A stretch of DNA of 64,000 nt from contig CM072527.1 of the NCBI GenBank assembly GCA_036898135.1, positions 35,013,060 to 35,077,059 of the forward strand. The letters are read 5' to 3'. Positions 22,090 through 32,969 of this stretch are shown in pieces. Source of the DNA: Oncomelania hupensis (lineage: Eukaryota > Mollusca > Gastropoda > Littorinimorpha > Pomatiopsidae). The notes under the pieces are model-generated. The model saw only the letters and a list, made by a program, of their open reading frames with translations. It was not told the origin of the DNA and did not search any database. The position numbers and the translations under genes were made by a program. Numbering within the stretch: position 1 is the first letter of the stretch; the number at the start of each line of letters is the position of its first letter.

Positions 22090-22862
22090 TATGTATCTTC
22101 AAGCCTTCTATAATAGCGATTCCTTCAGACCGCCGCGCTTTGAGTTGGAAGTGTGGTGGAAAAAAAATGTGCGTGTTAGCATCCTGTGTAATGAATCCTA
22201 CAGAACTGGTGTCAGTGCGTCAGATCACTTTGGACCTATAAATTCCGTCATTGAAATTTTGGAATAGTTTGCTGTGTTTCTATTACTGGGTGTAGGTTGT
22301 TCGTATCAGAAAAATAGTGTAATAAAGCTTATCATGGCATTTGGTTAACTCGTTGTATACGTTATTATGAAATATTTTCACTTAATCTTTGGCTGTTGCT
22401 GTCAAAGGGTCAGTATGTGTCAAGGGGTGCGCTTTTTTATTTTTTATTTTTTGACAACAATTCGACCTTCTACATTGTTTTAAAAAAACAACATTCGACC
22501 ATCTACAATTTTTTTAAAACAACATTAGACCAACAATATTTTTAATATTTTTAAAACCACATTCGACCATCTATTTTTAAAAATTATCTATAAAGTGTGT
22601 CAGTCACTCAGTGCACGTAATTATAAAATTCGTTCACAAACATGTAGCCACCAATTTAGCTGTCAGTGTGTCAGTTATTAGTTCTGCGATGTCTTAAAAA
22701 AATATAAAATAAAATAAAAGACAGTTTAAAAATGTATGACTGTTTGCTTGTACTGAGTGTGTCAGTCGAAGCAGACCCTCCCCCCCCCCGCCCCCTTCTC
22801 CCCAGTGTCTGTCAGCTGAATTTTGTCAAATGGTAATTAATTGTGTTTGAGTGTGTCACACC
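22090..22862. other. AT-rich non-coding DNA
   Basis: Contains a degenerate tandem motif (CAACATTCGACCATCTA-like) at 22450-22580, four loose copies. No gene was recognised. Confidence 0.4.
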
Positions 22863-23160
22863 CAGTGGCGTAGCTAGGAGAGGAAGAGGGGGAGGGGGAG
22901 TCCAAATTCGAAAATTCCCCCGGGCCCCCACTTGAGGGGGCCCCCCAAAGGAGAGTGCTAAAATTTTTTTTAACATTAAATATTAAATATTACGCCACCG
23001 CCATGTAATGTTGGTATTCACGTTGTTATATAAGTTAGTGAATTTAGACTTATATATTTATTAAGTACATTATCTCATGTCATGATGTCGAATGTCAAAA
23101 TGCAGGGGCCCCCAAAGAGGCCAAGCCCCCCGGGCCCCCAAATCCCTAGCTACGCCACTG
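22863..23160. mobile_element. 298-bp hAT-type MITE
   Basis: The terminal inverted repeats CAGTGGCGTAGCTAGG (22863-22878) and their complement (23145-23160) are perfect over 16 bp. A perfect 8-bp TSD, GTCACACC, flanks both sides (22855-22862 and 23161-23168). CAG-start termini and 8-bp TSDs are the hallmarks of hAT elements. It is GC-rich at both ends and AT-rich in the middle, with no coding capacity. Confidence 0.95.
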
Positions 23161-23364
23161 GTCACACCCTCAGGGCATTTTGTTATTAAATTAATACACA
23201 AACGCGTAGCTTGAAAAAAAACTTTTTGTTATATAACAAGTGCGCATTCTTCAGTTAAAAAATTCGGGTGCATTACCTGCAATTTCGTAAAATGTTGGCA
23301 TGACAGTTAAATGAACATGTTTCCTTTCTCAGTCGAGTCAACATTTTCATTTTCTCTTTTTCAG

Positions 23365-24201
23365 TAAAGTTAGGTCAAGTCAAGTCGAGCAACAGCTGTC
23401 ATAGTTGAAACACCACAAATTTGTAAACTTTTGGAGTAGCAACTGTACTTGGCTTACGCTTAGTCCTTTTAGCTAAAGCCCTCGGCTATACCTCGGTATT
23501 TTCACAGGCGTTCGCCTACGGGGGTCACTACGTGCATACGTGGATGTATGTCAGTGAGTGAAAGCAGACCCAAAAGTTGTGAAAGTAAAACATAAGAACC
23601 AAAAACACAAGAAAAGCGTGCCTCGCCGTGTAGAATTAGGACTGGAGCGGTGGAGATGTAACTTATAAAATAAGAATCGGAGAAGACGAAGAGGAAGATT
23701 GAAGCAAGAACAACCCAAACTGAGTCGTCAGATTATAGAAGCAGCTGCTCTCTGTTTCGTCCGTCTTTTGAAACAGAACTCTTCCCCAATCCACGAGTCA
23801 TCAGAGTTAAAGGCAGACACACTCTAGATTAAGTCTGCTGACAGAACAACAGCCACTGGGTTTGTAACAAACATCTCGGGGAAATTTACTGAGGGTTTTT
23901 AAAAGACTGCAAAATCATTGAGTGAATCGAAGCTACTGGAGTTTCTCCCGTGACGTGAAAAATTTTACTTCACTGCGGTTCATTGAGCCTTCGAAACAGT
24001 GGAGTATTTGCGCTGTGCAAAATTCTGTGACGACGGATTTCTCCTTTTCTTCGGGGGTCGGGAGGCGTCTAGGCCCTCCCACCAACACCCGCAATCACCA
24101 CCACCACCACCACGACGACGACGACGAGGATACGGAAATGGTGTATCACCCTCGCCAAACAGAAAGCACGCTCAATGGATTATACATCCCCAGTATTACA
24201 G
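23365..24201 (+). other. Candidate exon with a possible coding start at 24138
   Basis: A good polypyrimidine tract and acceptor (TTTTCTCTTTTTCAG, AG at 23363-23364) and a donor ACAG|GTAAAC (GT at 24202) define 837 bp. Upstream ATGs give only very short ORFs. The ATG at 24138 has G at -3 and G at +4 and opens 21 codons plus one base (MVYHPRQTESTLNGLYIPSI plus Thr, phase 1 at the donor). The preceding His/Asp-rich frame (CACCAC… GACGAC…) has no ATG and is more likely 5' UTR. The predicted peptide is not recognised. This could be the start of a host gene or a chance match. Confidence 0.3.
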
Positions 24202-24209
24202 GTAAACGA

Positions 24210-24747
24210 GTTGTCTTCTGTCCTTGTTTATATTTGCTGGTTTCCTTGTTTGTTGTTGGTAGCTGTTGATTTTATTTGTCTGGAAGCTTGGTTCAATGTT
24301 TTTTTGTTTTGTTTGTCATTGCTGTTTGGGTTATTTGTTTGTTTGTTTGTTTTGTCAGCCTTTCTCAGTTTTTGTTTATCTGGACATGTCTGTCAGTCTG
24401 GCTTCTTTATGTGCATTTCTTATAATATTAAATTATATTTGTAACATTTGTTCTTTGTTCCTGTTTTTCTTTTTTTTTTCCTTTTCTTTTTTTGTTTTGT
24501 TTTATCTGGCTCTTTCTTATATTCAGTGAACGTTTATTTACATTGTGTCTTAGGAAATTGTCAGGAAGTGAATTGGTAAATGTCTATATATATTTGTTTA
24601 TACATTACGTGTTTAAATAGTAAGTACACAGGCGACGGCTGTTGACATAGGCACATGGCGTATGTATACAGGATGGGTCGGTACTATATTTCCTACTTCA
24701 GGAATACCTCAGTGATGAAGCACGACTATATAAAGACTGTTTGGAGC
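24210..24747. other. T-rich DNA
   Basis: Leu/Phe-rich ORFs arise from T-rich sequence. Possible intron if the donor at 24202 is real. Confidence 0.4.
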
Positions 24748-24758
24748 ACAGAAGATTG

Positions 24759-24955
24759 AGGGGCCGGGTAGCTCAGTTGGTAAGAGCGCCTTGCTAGTAA
24801 CCGAAAGGTCGCTGGTTCGAATCCCGGATTGGTCAACGTGTGATCATATTATTTTCCCCTTTACCAACAACTGGCCCGCTGGTGTCAGTATAAATCGGTC
24901 CAGTAGTCACCTATATGCGTAAGTGTCGTGTGACTATAATCTACAAACAACAACA
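24759..24955 (+). mobile_element. Intact tRNA-derived SINE (SINE-D) with 11-bp TSD
   Basis: The TSD ACAGAAGATTG lies at 24748-24758 and 24956-24966. The head GGGCCGGGTAGCTCAGTTGG contains box A and GGTTCGAATCC box B (about 24814). The would-be anticodon loop CTAGTAA suggests a tRNA-Thr(AGT)-like source, but acceptor and anticodon stems no longer pair. The body ends CTATATGCGTAAGTGTCGTG … AACAACAACAAC. Pol III transcription and LINE-driven retroposition are inferred. Confidence 0.9.
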
Positions 24956-24966
24956 ACAGAAGATTG

Positions 24967-25291
24967 TTCTCGAATGCATCTTAGAGTGCCTATGATTGGA
25001 TGAAATACGATTAGGGTAGGGTGTATTAGTGGAATGAAAGATAGACTGTGAAAAAAAGGGTGAATGTTTATTTTGTGTGACTTGGAAATATTGTGTTACT
25101 GTGTAGGCTTCTTCTAATTTTCCCTGTGGTGATTCGTATTCTGTTCATGACAGATATGGTAATATGGATATTTATATTGTATGATTTGCTTGCTGGAAAC
25201 ATAGTATTAAAAGTAATTTTATAAATGAATAAAATATTTTCATAAGTTGATAAATGTAATTGTCTGTCAGACAGGGAACGGGATTGCTTCA

Positions 25292-25296
<5 letters not shown>
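24967..25296. other. Non-coding DNA
   Basis: Nothing recognised. Confidence 0.4.

Positions 25297-25349
<53 letters not shown>
25297..25349. repeat. (GA)n microsatellite
   Basis: A pure GA array. Confidence 0.97.
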
Positions 25350-25351
<2 letters not shown>

Positions 25352-26202
25352 CATATTATAGTTAAGCTATTTATTACTTTAGGACTTATAGTTTTCTTGA
25401 ATTCCGTTTTAATTATTATTCTATTACTTTGAGTGAGAAAGAAGTGAACCATAACATTAGCAAAATATATTGGTGTTGTTTCAACTGTTATATATTTTAT
25501 GTCTTGAGTATTTCAGGTTTATCTCTCTGTCCCAACTTGTGTATAAAAAAGGGCTTTTGATGAATGCGTGTACACATGACATTGGAAAGTTAAAAACTGT
25601 TTACAAACTAATGTAACTAGTTTGTAGGAATCTTCTAAGAATAAAGCTAATTATTTCATAACACGTACGGAAATTTATGACAGGCACAAAAAAAACACTT
25701 TTTTTCTGTCCTGCTATCATCTTTTATTCGTTCTTTGTTTCTGTCTTGAAAATGTGCAATAATGTAACGTTGCGTTTACTAGTGTGAATTTGAACGATAA
25801 TTCTTCTTCCGAACTTCCCTCTTTGTTTCTTTTATTTCTTTCTCCAGTCTTTTTTTTCGCTCTTTCTTTCTAGTCAATCAGAATTGTGAAAGGAGCCTAA
25901 GTTTAAAAAGTATTACTTTGGTGTTTGAGTGTATGTTTTCTTTCCTTTCTTTCTTTCTTTCTTTAATTAAGTTACTTTGCGGTCCAGACGGTGTGAATTG
26001 AGAGATTAATCGCACTTCCGACCTCTCCTCTTTCTTTTCTTTCCTCATTTATTTCTTCTTTCATTTCTTTCTTTAGTTTCTTCTTTTTCTTTCTTGTCAG
26101 TCAGAAATGTTAAGGGAGGTTAAGTAACTTCAAGAAGAATTGCTTTGGTGTGTGTTTCCTTTCGTTCTTCCTTTCTGATTTACTTCTCTTTCTTTCTATT
26201 TC

Positions 26203-26209
<7 letters not shown>
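25350..26209. other. T-rich DNA with duplicated TTTC-rich segments
   Basis: A segment near 25790-25960 (TTCTTCCGAACTTCCCTCTTTG … AAAAAGTATTACTTTGGTGT) is echoed at 26010-26165 (CACTTCCGACCTCTCC … AAGAAGAATTGCTTTGGTGT). This suggests a diverged direct duplication of about 220 bp. Confidence 0.5.

Positions 26210-26255
<46 letters not shown>
26210..26255. repeat. (CT)n microsatellite
   Basis: A pure array. Confidence 0.95.
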
Positions 26256-26259
<4 letters not shown>

Positions 26260-26716
26260 CTTATAGCTTCTCGACTAAACCACCAGAGCAATTAAAAGTA
26301 CAAACCGCTTAAGGATAGTTGTCTTTCCTACAAATGTTTCTGATGAATTTTATACCTGTGCTTTAACTTAATTTAAGTGCAGCGAATTCCTGTTTTGCAC
26401 GTTAAATGTCGTGGTGAATACAACGTTTCACTTACTCTTACCTCCTACGTCCCCATTTAACTCGTTGTTAGTTAAGGTAGATGGTCTTACCTTTGTCCCG
26501 TTAAGTTTAAGGAAGCGACTGAAATCTCATCTGGTCTGTTAAATGATTACATCTGTGCGTTTTATTGTGGTTCACGTTTGTTTGTTTTGTTTTTCTCTCT
26601 CTCTTTCTTTCTTGTTTTCTTCTATCTTTCTTTTTCCTCTTCTTCTTCTTTTTCATCCTGAGCACCCGCCTAGCGCCCGGTGACAGCATCAAATTGTGCG
26701 CCTTTAGCAGTTCACA

Positions 26717-26733
26717 TCATCATCATCATCATT

Positions 26734-26815
<82 letters not shown>

Positions 26816-26816
26816 G
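26717..26816. repeat. (CAT)n array
   Basis: A CAT array with rare TAT and AGC interruptions. Poly-His and poly-Ile ORFs are artefacts. Confidence 0.96.
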
Positions 26817-27267
26817 CATCATCAGGTCAACAAATCTTTTTTTAACGGCACATTGTAGGCCAGACGAAAATCTAAACACAATACGTTTAACCTTACCACA
26901 AAATTAATGAACACATTATGTCAAGATTAAAAAGTCAGAAATCATCCTTTTTTTTCCTACAAGATTCACGCTAAACAAGCCTTAGCTTTTATCTGTTAAT
27001 TGATTTCGCAACCTCTCTCAAACACGCATACACACACACACACATACACACACATACGAGTCAGTATTCATGGCAAATTGGGGTTTGGGACAAATGTAGT
27101 CATCGGAAAGCGGTTTTTTTTTAACGGAAAGAGCGCAAAATTCATCTAAAAAAGTCAGTATTAGATTTTTAAAAATGGCTCTTTTTGTCAAAAAGTTGAC
27201 TTATTCCTACTTCCAACCCTGATCCTTAAACTAACCCTTTTACTTCAAATTTGTCCAGCTCGTTCCC

Positions 27268-27352
27268 GGAAGAGCACTTCCATGTACTTAAAACGCTTCC
27301 ATGCACTATAAGAGCACTCCCAAGTACTAAAAGAGCACTCCCATGTACTTTT
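27268..27352. repeat. Tandem repeat, about 20-22-bp unit, four copies
   Basis: Units of the type AGAGCACTCCCATGTACTTA recur four times with substitutions. Confidence 0.85.
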
Positions 27353-28685
27353 GACAAAAGTGTGGCGGTGAAAAAAGTGGGGCGCGAGCTAAATGTCCCA
27401 TTTTGTGCATAAAAAGGCAAGTTTAGCACCCCATGTGTCCATGTATACACGCCCACAAATACGCACACACACACACACAAACACCCCCCCCCCCACACAC
27501 ACACACACACACACAGGCGCGCGCGCGCGATCACACCTACCCAATGAAACCATGACTTCAAATTACGCCGTTCGTTTCATTATTTAAATTGTTAGACTAC
27601 TTTTACACGTGTTTGTTTTTATTTGTACATTGGCGTCGACAGAAGGATGTATGGATATGAATGTTGTCATCGGCTGTTGTCATTCCATTGTCAAACTTGG
27701 ATCGTGTCAGCAACGGATCAGTCACGCTATTCAAACAATTCATTATACAACTGTGTTGATGGATTATGCATCTGCAACGACTATTGATAGTTTTACAAAA
27801 CATAATTGACATTTTTTTGTGCATTGTTTTGTCAAGTAGGCATTATTAAGCTACAATGTTTTGACGAAAAATGCAGGCACACCTTATTATGGTACAAATG
27901 GTCGACTTTTGTTCGTGATTAGTTTAGCCTTGATCTTATGGACTCTCGTGTTACAAAGATTTTTTTTTAAAAATATTCAAAATCCCCACCCCCTCTCACA
28001 TGACTCCATAATTGTTACATGTAGTTACTTTTACTTTAGGACGCTATGAATTCATTGTGTGTGTGTGTGCTTGCGTGTGTGTGCGTTTGTGTGTGTGTTT
28101 TAGTCAAGACTAAAAGGCAATCGTTATTATAGAAGCCGGACAAGAAATCTAATTTTAATTTTTATATTCTGAATTATCCACATCCTGTTCAATTTACGTT
28201 TTATCTAATCAATCTATATCATGTTACATTTTCTTTCCTTTTAATAAAAAAAATGAGACACTGTTTCTCCCCTGGCTCACATTATTTGTTTATTTGGGTT
28301 TATTTAAAACTTACTATGATTGAGAAATTTTCATCTACCCAACGCATTTTCTAAATATTTAAAAAAAACGGTGCTCGAACCCTCTCACTCAATATCACCA
28401 ACCCCCCCCCCCCCTTTATTTTTACATTATTAACTTTTATTTATTATTATTATGTTTATAACATATTCGTCTATAATGTATATAACGCATGGCTGACGAA
28501 TAGTGTCAAAAGTCCGAATTGGACAGTAATATTCATAGAAGTTATACACTGTATGTATGGCACAAATCCACACATTTTATGAAAACCATTGGCAGCAGAT
28601 AAGGTATAGATAGATCCTTCCTGTCGTCCCCTCATTCTCCGCAGGTTAACATCAAATAAGGATTGCCTCAAGATGCTATTAAAAT
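27353..28685. other. Non-coding DNA with short simple repeats
   Basis: Contains short CA/GT runs (27460-27515, 28054-28100) and C-runs (27485, 28405). No gene is recognised; small ORFs at 27603-28049 lack domains. Confidence 0.4.
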
Positions 28686-29757
28686 ATCCTATCCTATCCC
28701 ATCCTGTCTCGTCACTCGGAGGTCGTAGCGGCACCACAGATGATCGTTTAACCAGCGTACTCCACATTTCCCTGTCTTCAGCAACCCTGATTGTTTCGCT
28801 CAGTGTCAAACCTGTACATTCTTGAATGTTGTCCGCCCACCTCTTTTTCGGGCTCCCTCTTCTTCTACCTTTTTGTACTGTGCCTTGCAGGATGGTTCTT
28901 GCAAGGCCTGATGGTCTGGTGACGTGGCCATACCATCGGAGTTTTCGTTTCTTCACCACTGTGAGCATGTCATCGTGTTGTCCAATGGCTTTTGTGATGG
29001 TCTTTTGGACTTCGTCGTTGGTTATGTGCTGGTATAGGAGATGCCCAGAAGTCTTCTGTAGCACCTCATCTCCATGCTTTGTATTATTTTTTGTAGATCT
29101 GCTGTGAGGGTCCATGTTTCGCAAGCATATAGGAAGAAGGAGATGACAAGGGAGCGCAGCAGTCTTACCTTGGAATGCAGACTGATGGTCCTGTCTTTCC
29201 AAATTGGCTTCAACCTCGCCAGGGCAGCAGTTGTTTGTGCGATACTGGAGAGGACTTCCTGTCGGGACCCATTTTCTGATACAATGGCTCCTAAATATTT
29301 GAAGTTATGCACTGTGTTGAGGGATTGGCCTTGGACTTTGATGTCCGTGTTGATGCCATTGGTGTTGTTGGCCATCATTTTGGTCTTTTCTGCACTTATT
29401 TCCATTCCATAGGCTCTGAAGGTGGTGTCAAGCGTCTGTGCCAGCTGTTCAAGTTCTTGTTCCTCTCCAGCCAATCCATCAATGTCACCCGCAAAACGAA
29501 GGTTGGAGATTGCTCTTCCTCCTATGCTGACTGTGCCTTCGTGATCTGCAAGGACATCTGACACGATGCGCCCTAGGAAGATGTTGAAGAGTGTTGGAGA
29601 GAGGAGGCATTCCTCACGCACACCGATTGTTGTTCTGAACTAGTTTCCGATGGCGCTGTTGTGGAGGACTGCACTGGCAGTCTTGTCAAACAGGCTTTTG
29701 ATGACTTCAATAATGTTTGGGTTGATGTTGTACACTCTCATGGTTGCATGATGAATA
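28686..29757 (-). mobile_element. LINE-R copy 3: RT region to 3' tail
   Basis: The minus strand reads from the reverse-transcriptase palm (SPTLFNIFLGRIVSDVLADH, then LRFAGDIDGLAGEEQELEQL, where the catalytic YADD-type box is degraded to AGD) through FKYLGAIVSENG, RLLRSLVISFFLYACETWTL, YGHVTRPSGLARTILQGT and EDREMWSTLVKRSS to the tail (plus TATCCTATCCTATCCCATCC at 28686-28705). There is one in-frame stop at about 29640 and a further frame break near 29110. At about 29757 the element switches orientation. Confidence 0.9.
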
Positions 29758-30020
29758 AAACCATTTTCTCCATACCGGATCGGTCGTCGCCCGGGTCACC
29801 AAGGACCGCGCCTTCCGTTGGCCACCAGGACGGAGGTGATAAGTGTGCTACTGATGGACAACTTAGCAAGATCCGCACCAGAAATAACATCGTCATAGGA
29901 ACCTGGAATGTCAGGACCCTAAATGCGGAGGGAAAATTAGAAGAACTGGCCCACGAGATGGACCACAGTTGGGCAAGAAAGACCAGGCAGGGCCCAATCC
30001 TCTCCAGGGTGTTGCAGGCA
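29758..30020 (+). mobile_element. LINE-R copy 3: inverted 5' (endonuclease) segment
   Basis: The plus strand encodes the start of an APE endonuclease. ATGATGAATAAAACC (about 29748) leads into NNIVIGTWNVRTLNAEGKLE (about 29884-29943), the N-terminal Asn motif of the family. It lies head-to-head with the RT segment of the same LINE family and stops after roughly 60 endonuclease residues. This is the structure expected from twin-primed 5' inversion during retrotransposition. Confidence 0.8.
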
Positions 30021-30345
30021 GGATATTCGTGTATTCATTAAAATATATATAATAAACAAAAACTCCAGTCCTATAGGTTTAGGCGAGAGGCTTACTATTT
30101 GTGTTCCACACTATTTATTTATTATTTTATTAATTTATTTTTTTCGGGGGGTGGGAGGGGGAGGAGGAGAGAGGGGAGGAAGGATTTCCTTTATACGTTA
30201 ATTTATTCATCACAAAGCTTATAAAAGTAGCAGCAATAATAATCTTAATGTTTATTTTTAATATGATGTTACAGCTCCACGCGCTAAGCACGCAATAACT
30301 GTAGAAGTGTCAAGTCCTAACTGCCGTTTGATTATTCTATGACAG
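30021..30345. other. Non-coding DNA
   Basis: G-rich patch at 30147-30180. Nothing else recognised. Confidence 0.4.
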
Positions 30346-30398
30346 GCAGCTGTTCACAGGGGCAGACGCGGAGCAGTTGGTGGAGCGCCGACTGAAGG
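30346..30398 (+). other. Candidate 53-bp internal coding exon
   Basis: An acceptor-like TTTGATTATTCTATGACAG ends at 30345 and the donor AAGG|GTAAAG has GT at 30399. In the frame starting at the second base it reads QLFTGADAEQLVERRLK with a G/C-rich third position, unlike the surrounding AT-rich DNA. The phase (one leading and one trailing base) does not match the donor phase of the candidate exon at 24201. The peptide is not recognised, and this may be chance. Confidence 0.3.
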
Positions 30399-30399
30399 G

Positions 30400-30900
30400 T
30401 AAAGAGATAGAAAGAAACAAAGTCTGTGCGTAGTAAAACCAGTGTTAATTGGGGAAAAATGCAAATAAATTGTCCCGAACATATGAATAATGTAGTGGAT
30501 TTACATGATTAGTTAGTTTTGAATACACATTTTCGACAGTGTCTTAAGCTAAGATTAACTCTGATATTTTAGGAGTGCATGTACTGTAGTGCTCACACAC
30601 GATTGATTGATGCACGTGTTGATTGATGCACGTGCAGTGTTCTTTTTTTTTCTTCTACATGTTTTTTTTTAATATGCCAGAAGAAGGGTTGGGATGGGAG
30701 TGACGTTTGGTTTAAAGCATTCGGTGATGAAAAGAAATATCGATGTCCCAAATGAGTTTTGTTTGGTTTGAAGATAATCGGTGGATATCCCAAATTAGAT
30801 TTTAAAAAATTCTTTTAAAACTTCTTTAACTGTACTGTTAACCAACATAGGTTTATTACTTTTTGTAGGAACACGCTGATCCAAGTTTTTTCGCTGTAAT
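30400..30900. other. AT-rich non-coding DNA
   Basis: Contains a short direct duplication (TTGATTGATGCACGTG at about 30600-30635). No gene was recognised. Confidence 0.4.
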
Positions 30901-30904
30901 CTTT

Positions 30905-31268
30905 GAATACTGTTACTCGCCGGTTTCCTATGCCGAAGGTCGCGGGTTCGATTCCTGCAAGGGGCGAACTTATGTGACTTAGGTATGAGATAGTCAGGTG
31001 ATACTACGATTTTCTTCCCTCCATTCAATAATGGTATTGGATGTGGTCAATCTAAAATTTCAAAAATAAGAAGTCGTTGTCCTTTCCGACTTCTAATAGC
31101 GATCTCCATGCCTTTACACCGCAGGTTTGAGTGACAGATGTGTGTGTATGTGTTATATGTGTAACAGTGGGTGAAAACATGTGAGCGTGTATGTTGGTAC
31201 AGGTCGTCGCGCTTTGAGCCTGGTTGTTGATTTTGGGAAAAGCTTGTATATATATAACATCCAGTATT
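30905..31268 (+). mobile_element. SINE-A copy
   Basis: Matches the copy at 41913 module by module: CCGGTTTCCTATGCCGAAGG, box B GGTTCGATTCC (30945-30955), GTGACTTAGGTATGAGA, TTCAATAATGGTATTGGATG, CTTCTAATAGCGATCTCC, GAGCGTGTATGTTGGTACAG, CGCGCTTTGAGCCTGGTTG. The ATT tail is reduced to a few bases. Confidence 0.9.
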
Positions 31269-31300
31269 ATCAAGAGAGAGTTAACAATAATGGATTATTT

Positions 31301-31492
<192 letters not shown>

Positions 31493-31499
31493 TAAAAGG

Positions 31500-31515
31500 G
31501 AGACAGAGAGAGAGG

Positions 31516-31574
<59 letters not shown>
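31500..31574. repeat. (GA)n microsatellite
   Basis: A GA array with early interruptions. A second array lies at 31678-31753, separated by 100 bp of unique sequence resembling 14250-14300 in inverse orientation (GTTTTTAGGC/GCTTAAAAGC-type text: TAAACGCTTTTAGGCTTAAAGCC). Confidence 0.95.
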
Positions 31575-31578
<4 letters not shown>

Positions 31579-31677
31579 GGACATTCATTATTAGAATGTT
31601 CAATAGGATAAACGCTTTTAGGCTTAAAGCCTATAGTGTTACCTCCTGGCTTAAAAATAAATCTAACACATCTAACA

Positions 31678-31686
31678 AGAGAGAGG

Positions 31687-31753
<67 letters not shown>
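31678..31753. repeat. (GA)n microsatellite
   Basis: An array adjacent to the inter-array motif CACATCTAACAAGAGAGAGG. Confidence 0.95.
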
Positions 31754-31756
<3 letters not shown>

Positions 31757-31759
31757 AAG

Positions 31760-32297
31760 GTGGAAGAAATTTGTCCATTAGGTTTTTTTTTGCCATCTCA
31801 TCCATCTCTTCAGATGATCCGGTGTATTTGTTCCGTCAATACCCAAGCACACACAAAATCTCTCCCCCCCCTTACTCTCCCCTTTTTTCTCCTTTTTTTT
31901 TTTAGTTGTTCTCTTCGAGTCATGGCGAGTCAAACAGATTTGCTGGTGGCCCATTGTCCTCTCTGCATCCCGTCCTCTCGCTAATTTGCTGCAGCGTTTG
32001 CTCGTCGAAATGTCGACCCACTGAGCCAAGATGACACCGTGCCTGGCAAATCTGTCGCCAAATAGACAAGCCGTTTGCCGTCAATTTGATGAGAAGGTAA
32101 AGGTCTTCGGTTTGCGCAGCTTTGTCGATGGTTAAATAAGATTATTTCCTTTGGAAAGGTGGCGCGGCTTCGTCGTCTGTTGTGGAATAGGATTAATCTG
32201 TTTATGTGTGGCCATTAGACCGATGGTGGTAATTAGGCCTATATGCTATGCACATGCACTCATTTGCACGCAGACCCGGTAAAACGCGCATGCACAT

Positions 32298-32333
<36 letters not shown>

Positions 32334-32778
32334 GTATGTAGCCGAGCGGAGTATTTTGACTCCCGTCTCTCGGCCACGACCTTGAGAACATTGCTCCACC
32401 CGAGATGTTATTTTCATTTTATCCCTCAAAAGAGGGACATAAAAATATCTGCCCTGCAAGGCGGTGAAGCGTGGTTGGGAGTACCAACCGGCTTCTAGTT
32501 CCACGCACTCTACTGCTAAGTCGCTGCCACCGACCTGCATAAAATGCCTTGCGACATTGTGGTCCCGCTGACCACCAAAAGCAGCAGGCGAATGGTCAGC
32601 CGGGGAGAATAAATGTTGTGTCGCCTTGTCCTGCGTAACCCAATGGCATACCCAAAGGATTCTGCAAAGCAGGAGCCACCCAAGGCTAGTCTAACCAAGA
32701 AAATCAAGGTAGACAATTTCTCTCCCAAGCCTCAACCAGTCACCTCCCTTTCCGCTACATACACACATATATATATAT
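31760..32778. other. Unassigned DNA with a GC-richer block
   Basis: 32340-32740 is GC-richer and less repetitive than its surroundings, with an ATG-initiated ORF (about 32645, MAYPKDSAKQEPPKASLTKK) running into the downstream TC array. It may be the 5' end of an unrecognised retroelement or a chance ORF. CA/TA simple repeats occur at 32302-32336. Confidence 0.35.
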
Positions 32779-32880
32779 ACTCTCTCTCTCCCTTTCTCTC
32801 TCTCTACCTTTCTTTCTCTCTCTCTCCATTCTTCCCTCTCTCTCTCTCCCTCTCTCTCTCTCGCTCTCTCTCTCTCTCTG
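32779..32880. repeat. (TC)n-rich array
   Basis: TC with CCT and TTCT interruptions. Confidence 0.93.
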
Positions 32881-32889
32881 TCCGAAATT

Positions 32890-32965
32890 GTATTGTGTGT
32901 CGGCCAGCGCCTTGAGCAGCGCTTGATCTGAAAAAGCGCTGTATCAGCACGATGAAATAAATCAA
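32890..32965 (+). repeat. SINE-like 3' end (AAAAAGCGCTGTAT)
   Basis: TTGAGCAGCGCTTGATCTGA followed by AAAAAGCGCTGTATCA and an AAATAAATC tail resembles 35530-35580 and 35713-35757. Comparable GCGCTATATAAA modules terminate several invertebrate SINE families; the family is inferred. Confidence 0.6.
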
Positions 32966-32969
32966 TCAT

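Noticed and set aside
24761..24835. tRNA gene (Thr-like)
   Set aside because: Acceptor and anticodon stems do not pair, and the segment is the head of a TSD-flanked SINE.
32610..32915. 100-codon ORF beginning near MLCRLVLRNPMAYPKD
   Set aside because: The second half is TC-array translation; the first half has no recognised family, so it was left as unassigned sequence rather than a gene.
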